Positions 59,530 to 64,000 of a DNA stretch of 64,000 nucleotides are shown here, in pieces. A program made the translations under genes and the position numbers. The notes beneath the pieces are model-generated. The model was not told where the DNA came from. It made no database searches and saw nothing but the letters and a program-made list of their open reading frames with translations. Numbering within the stretch: position 1 is the stretch's first letter; each line of letters begins with the position of its first letter. The stretch is from Podaxis mareebaensis (Eukaryota; Basidiomycota; Agaricomycetes; Agaricales; Agaricaceae). The stretch is taken from positions 40,298-104,297 of the forward strand of contig JAEUWP010000449.1 in the NCBI GenBank assembly GCA_018524725.1. Reading direction: 5' to 3'.

Positions 59530-59625
59530 GTGAGGCCAGATAGTCTAGTTGCATATTCCTCTGCTTTATTGTTGTTGTCTCTTGTTTATTTGCATTCAGG
59601 TGGTCTTTGGTTCAGTTCATGCAAG
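59530..59625 (+). repeat. tRNA-like (SINE-like) sequence
   Basis: GCCAGATAGTCTAGTTGCAT resembles box A (TAGTCTAGTTG), and TTTGGTTCAGTTC about 75 bp later resembles box B. Stems do not form a tRNA. It resembles, loosely, the unit at 19800. Confidence 0.3.
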
Positions 59626-59770
59626 ATGCAATCTTTTGCTAGCACCTTTATTAACCTGATACACCCCCCAACAGCCACAACCCAGGCCTATGAAATTGTG
59701 ATATTGAACTACTATTGTCAACAGAGTACAGGCTAATTTGGCCAATGATCAAAGTACATAAGCTTGATAT

Positions 59771-62700
59771 CTATGCTGTAGAGGATATATTCAGAATAAC
59801 TAGGGAGCCAGATCCTAATCCGAAACAGGCTTTGTCAGTAAGAAATGTACATGATCTGATATCCTGATAAGAGGGTGGAATCCAGCAATGACAATGTACA
59901 TCTACCATCCAGTGACGATCCTTAGACAAGGAAAGAGGAGATTGGAGTTCAACATTATGTGAGTCATTGGTCAGAATGTGGGGCTGTTCCGCAGTCAAGC
60001 TCAAAACCTCAGTGTAGCCAGTGTGTGAGAACACAACCCACATTCCGTCAGGCGAAAAAGCGAGAGATGTCATCTGACCCGTGTGGCCCTCCAGCTTGGC
60101 TTCCACCCCACCCATCATCACATTCCAAATCCTGACTGTCCGATCACGCGATCCGGACGCAACCCGCGTGCCGTCGGGCGAAAAAGCGACAGAGAACACC
60201 GAACGCATGTGGCCCTCCAGCTTGGCTTCCACCCCACCCGTCGTTGCATTCCAAATCCTGACTGTCCGATCATCCGATCCGGACGCAACCCGCGTGCCGT
60301 CGGGCGAAAAAGCAACGGAGTACACCCAATCCGTGTGCCCCTCCAGCTTGGCTTCCACCCCACCCGTCGTTGCATTCCAAATCCTGACTGTCCGATCATG
60401 CGATCCGGACGCAACCCGCATGCCGTCGGGCGAAAAAGCGACAGAGCGCACCCAATCCGTGTGGCCCTCCAGCTTGGCTTCCACCCCACCCGTCGTCGCA
60501 TTCCAAATCCTGACTATCTGATCAGACGATCCGGACGCAACCCGCGTGCCGTCGGGCGAAAAAGCGACGGAGCGCACCCAATCCGTATGGCCCTCCGGCT
60601 TGGCTTCCACCCCACCTGTCGTCGCATTCCAAATCCTGACTGTCCGATCATGCGATCCGGACGCAACCCGCGTGCCGTCGGGCGAAAAAGCGACAGAGCC
60701 CACTGAACCTGTGTGGCCCTCTAGCTTGGCTTCCACCCCACCCGTCGTTGCATTCCAAATCCTGACTGTCCGATCACGCGATCCGGACGCAACCCGCGTG
60801 CCATCGGGCGAAAAAGCGACAGAGCACACCCAATCCGTGTCCTCCAGCTTGGCTTCCACCCCACCCGTCGTCGCATTCCAAATCCTGACTGTCCCATCAT
60901 GCGATCCGGACGCAACCCGCGTGCCGTCGGGCGAAAAAGCGACGGAGTCCACCGAACTCGTGTGGCCCTCCAGCTTGGCTTCCACCCCACCCGTCGTTGC
61001 ATTCCAAATCCTGACTGTCCCATCATGCGATCCGGACGCGACCCGCGTGCCGTCGGGCGAAAAAGCGACAGAGCACACCCAATCCGTGTCCTCCAGCTTG
61101 GCTTCCACCCCACCCGTCATTGCATTCCAAATCCTGACTGTCCCATCATGCGATCCGGACGCGACCCGCGTGCCGTCGGGCGAAAAAGCGACAGAGCACA
61201 CCCAATCCGTGTCCTCCAGCTTGGCTTCCACCCCACCCGTCGTCGCATTCCAAATCCTGACTGTCCCATCATGCGATCCGGACGCAACCCGCGTGCCGTC
61301 GGGCGAAAAAGCGACGGAGTCCACCGAACTCGTGTGGCCCTCCAGCTTGGCTTCCACCCCACCCGTCGTTGCATTCCAAATCCTGACTGTCCCATCATCC
61401 GATCCAGACGCAATCCGCGTGCCGTCGGGCGAAAAAGCGACAGAGCCCACCCATGAATTCCCTTTGAGGCAAAGCTCCATCGGTCCCCATGAGTCAGGTA
61501 GACCTACTATGACCCTTGCCCTCTGCTTCACCCGCGCACCGTAGACCCGACGCACCAACGAATTCTTAGGAATCCACGTGAATGCCGACTGGTAAACCTC
61601 GAAGCAATTCTGCTCAATGCACTCAAAACCCAGCTGCAAGAATCGACGGGCGTCGTCAGCGAGTAATTGTAAAGGCTTAACATCTGTAGTTTCGATAGCC
61701 TGCCATGGCGTCAGCGCGTGAGTTTGACCTTCTCCTAATCAACACTTACCGAGAGGGCGCCACTTGCACTGAGAAGGGAATAAACTCCTGTCTTCAGCCG
61801 GCTGATCACACTCAGACACTCCATCCAGTGCAGGAGGTGGGTATTCAGGAACTCGCGTAGAGCACCGATGAGAGCTGGCTGGCTCGAGTCCCGGCCCTCG
61901 CTCAAATGGACCGCCCAGTAAACACATGCGTATTGGAGTGCCTCGGGGATTTTCTTGGCATTTTCCGGTGGGTTCTTTCTGTCCATATGCGAGACGGTCA
62001 ACTCTTCAGGGGTATCACACATGTTATACTTGAGCGATCTGTTCATGAGCTCCAAGCATTTGAGTGCAAGGTCTGCGTGGGCGCTGGTGGGACAGAGAGG
62101 AGTAGTGAAAAGGGGAAATCGATTTGGTGGACAGCGTTTGGAATTTAGGAGGAAGTCGGAGAAGGATGCATGAAAAGGGGAGACGGGCGCGTTTTCTTCA
62201 GTGGGGATGTGTATGACCGAGTTGAATCGCGATAAATAGGTGAGGGGATCTGGCAAATCCGATAGCGCAGAAAGGGCATTGATAGTTAATGGATGTCGGA
62301 GAAATATAACAAATGAGAGAAGGGTTTCCATGCGTGACAATTCTTTCTCTTTCCGACCACGACCGGCATGGGTAAGAATATGTCCATAGAGCCCGTCAAT
62401 GGCTGCAGTTTGTTCTGGGTCCCATTCGCGCTTCACCAGGTCAGTGAGGCGTTCTTTGTAATTGAGATCGCCGTCTCGAATGTAGCGCACGGCTGTAGAT
62501 GGATAGATGAAAAGCTTCCCTGAGTGCTTGACGAGTTGAGTCAATTCACTGTCGGGGGGCCATCGATCCTCCTTGTTACGGTTCCAGTTCTTCTTGATCT
62601 TGGCCAATGATTCCTTCACATACATTCGGATGTCGCTTTCCACTATGTCCTCCTCAATGTCGTGAAGCACCAAAGTGTCATGAGGAGCCTCCACGGAATT

Positions 62701-63905
62701 GAAGGCGGCGGTGATCAAAGGGTCGGGTCTGCTGATGAGGAAGAACTTGAGGGGGAGGCTCGGCGCGGAACCGAGGATGAGCCGGATGAGGTCGGAGACA
62801 AAGTAGGGGTTTGTACATTCGTCGAGAGCATCGATGACAACAACCTTGTAAAGTTTGACCCCGCGGCCGACAGCACCCCGCAACGGCTCAACAATAAGTT
62901 TTGTGAACTGCTCCTTCAAGTCATTCGACTCGACCAAATCCGGGTCCTTCTCGAGGGATTTCACGACCTCCGCATTGACAGTGGGCGAACCCTTGGAAAG
63001 GTAGTATGCCGCGCCCGGGATGATGAGGTATGGATTACTGGTTATATCCGAGGTTCGAGAGCAAAAGAAACTCGCCCCGAGCATTTGCCGCTGCTCCAGG
63101 AGCTCGCATAGTGACTGCGCAATCGTCGACTTCCCGGTACCCGCCATCCCCATGAGCCAATACACCTTGGCACCCTGCTCGTCAGGAGCCCAGGCTTCCA
63201 ACCTTTCAAGGACATTGACACGCGTGCCCGGCATGCATCCCATGGGATCACCGTAGGCAGAGCGCCGCGTTTTATATGAAGCGCCCTCAGGACGAAGTTT
63301 GTCTATAGATCCTGTAATAATGTAAGCTTCGCATGACATTCTCACCAAGGCAAGCAGCTTACGGGAATTTAACAGCTGTTGGTGGAATACATGAGCCAGG
63401 GTGTACATCCCCAGACGCGGGATTACTTACCTGTAGCATATTCTGCACGGTTACATTGGCGTGCAATTGTATGTCGATCTGTGGAGCACGATGAGCATGG
63501 ATGGATACAGGAGCATGATCCGCAAGTTGGACTCCTACTTGGAAGAGATTGCAAATAGTATCGAGATTCCTCAATATCTTTTGTATCGTCCCTGGATCGT
63601 TCGAAACCTCGGCAATACGCTCGAGCAATGGCCGATCTTGCAAGTGCTCGATGCGTTTGACCAAGCTATCGATAGCTCTGCGAGATAACCAAAGGAAAGT
63701 CAGATACTCATCCAAGAGGCGAGGCCGACACACACGTGGAAAAACTTTGGACTCTGTCTTCAAACACACCCAACGCTCCTTCTTCTTTGTATCTTTTCAC
63801 GAGTGATAGGACAGCTTTTGATCTTGTCTCAAGTTCCTTTAACTCGTCCTTACTCGTGGATACACCTTGCGGGTCGAAACTCAATGAGGTGAATACGATA
63901 GACAT
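59771..63905 (-). CDS. NACHT-WD40 (NLR-like) protein, 1,286 aa
   Basis: Six exons: 63905-63736, 63677-63539, 63478-63431, 63375-63363 (13 nt), 63311-61750 and 61699-59771 (3,861 nt, no stops). The N-terminal 120 residues are helical with no recognised effector domain (start MSIVFTSLSFDPQG). The NACHT NTPase has P-loop GMAGTGKST at about 178-186 and Walker B VVVIDALDEC at about 280-289. A helical linker leads to eleven WD40 repeats plus a degenerate twelfth (about 722-1200), then a C-terminal tail. Fungal NACHT-WD proteins such as Podospora HET-E act as non-self sensors. NTP-driven assembly is known for the class; here the effector is unknown. The repeats are almost identical, with variation concentrated at a few positions. 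The gene appears complete within the window. Confidence 0.9.
60070..61450 (-). repeat. Tandem WD40-coding repeat, about 126 bp units
   Basis: Eleven in-frame units encode 41-42 residues of the form LEGHT..V.SVAFSPDGTR then VASGS.D.TVRIWNATTGG. Three units (near 60840, 61090 and 61210) start LEDTDWVCS and are one codon shorter. DNA identity between units is very high, so read collapse or unit-number polymorphism is likely. Confidence 0.93.
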
Positions 63906-64000
63906 GGCTTACGCACATCAAATATTTTATGAACTGTGAAGAACGCGCCAGCGGCAGTTTTCAGGGGTGGGCATAGATCCGAACAATCCTTGAGTCCTCC

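Noticed and set aside
60546..61544. Long plus-strand open frames (up to 332 codons) opposite the WD40 exon
   Set aside because: They are antisense shadows of a repeat whose length is a multiple of three; one stop-free unit propagates through the array. Protein sequence is only a repeated low-complexity motif.

Overview
The window is fungal DNA, most probably from a mushroom-forming basidiomycete (Agaricomycetes). The evidence is intron-dense genes with 48-70 bp GT-AG introns, a NACHT-WD40 gene, a chromodomain Ty3/gypsy element, a Helitron, a fungalysin (M36) protease, a PHO88 homologue and a basidiomycete-type 7-TM family. I cannot name genus or species. All exon structures were worked out by hand from splice signals, reading-frame continuity and family similarity; exon lengths were summed and are divisible by three for every multi-exon gene whose coordinates are given here.

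Layout. 1-3773 (minus): N-terminal half of a Helitron Rep/helicase running off the left edge. 4970-11750 (plus): an orphan gene, a secreted phytase-like-domain protein, a multi-pass membrane protein and an auxin-efflux-carrier-family (AEC) transporter. 12051-16184 (plus): an intact methionine-permease-like gene followed by a decayed tandem copy. 16553-18886 and 30843-32016 (minus): two C2H2 zinc-finger genes of one family. Between them lies a 9,475 bp Ty3/gypsy element (19879-29353) with 810 bp LTRs, a perfect 5 bp target duplication and a predicted self-priming site, inserted into a tRNA-like (SINE-like) repeat.

From 34913: a tiny dsRNA-binding-domain gene, a second AEC transporter (36217-37470), a convergent fungalysin gene (37619-40037), and an HMG-box transcription factor (42508-43840). 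A 5.8 kb stretch without recognisable genes follows. 49639-57115 holds a conserved housekeeping block: an SLM1-like F-BAR/PH protein and PHO88 in divergent orientation with 144 bp between their start codons, then a membrane-anchored short-chain dehydrogenase and a 7-TM protein. 57116-59700 is AT-rich and repeat-derived, with a poly(A)-ended stretch carrying a broken unknown ORF. 59771-63905 (minus) is a complete NACHT-WD40 (NLR-like) gene with near-identical WD repeats.

The window mixes stable housekeeping genes with accessory DNA: transposons, repeat-built surveillance-type genes and decaying duplicates. The strongest unusual signals are the self-priming arrangement and TGA-only damage of the gypsy element, its extra zinc-knuckle ORF that crosses into the LTR, the fixed intron-before-histidine rule of the two C2H2 genes, and the homogenised WD40 array.
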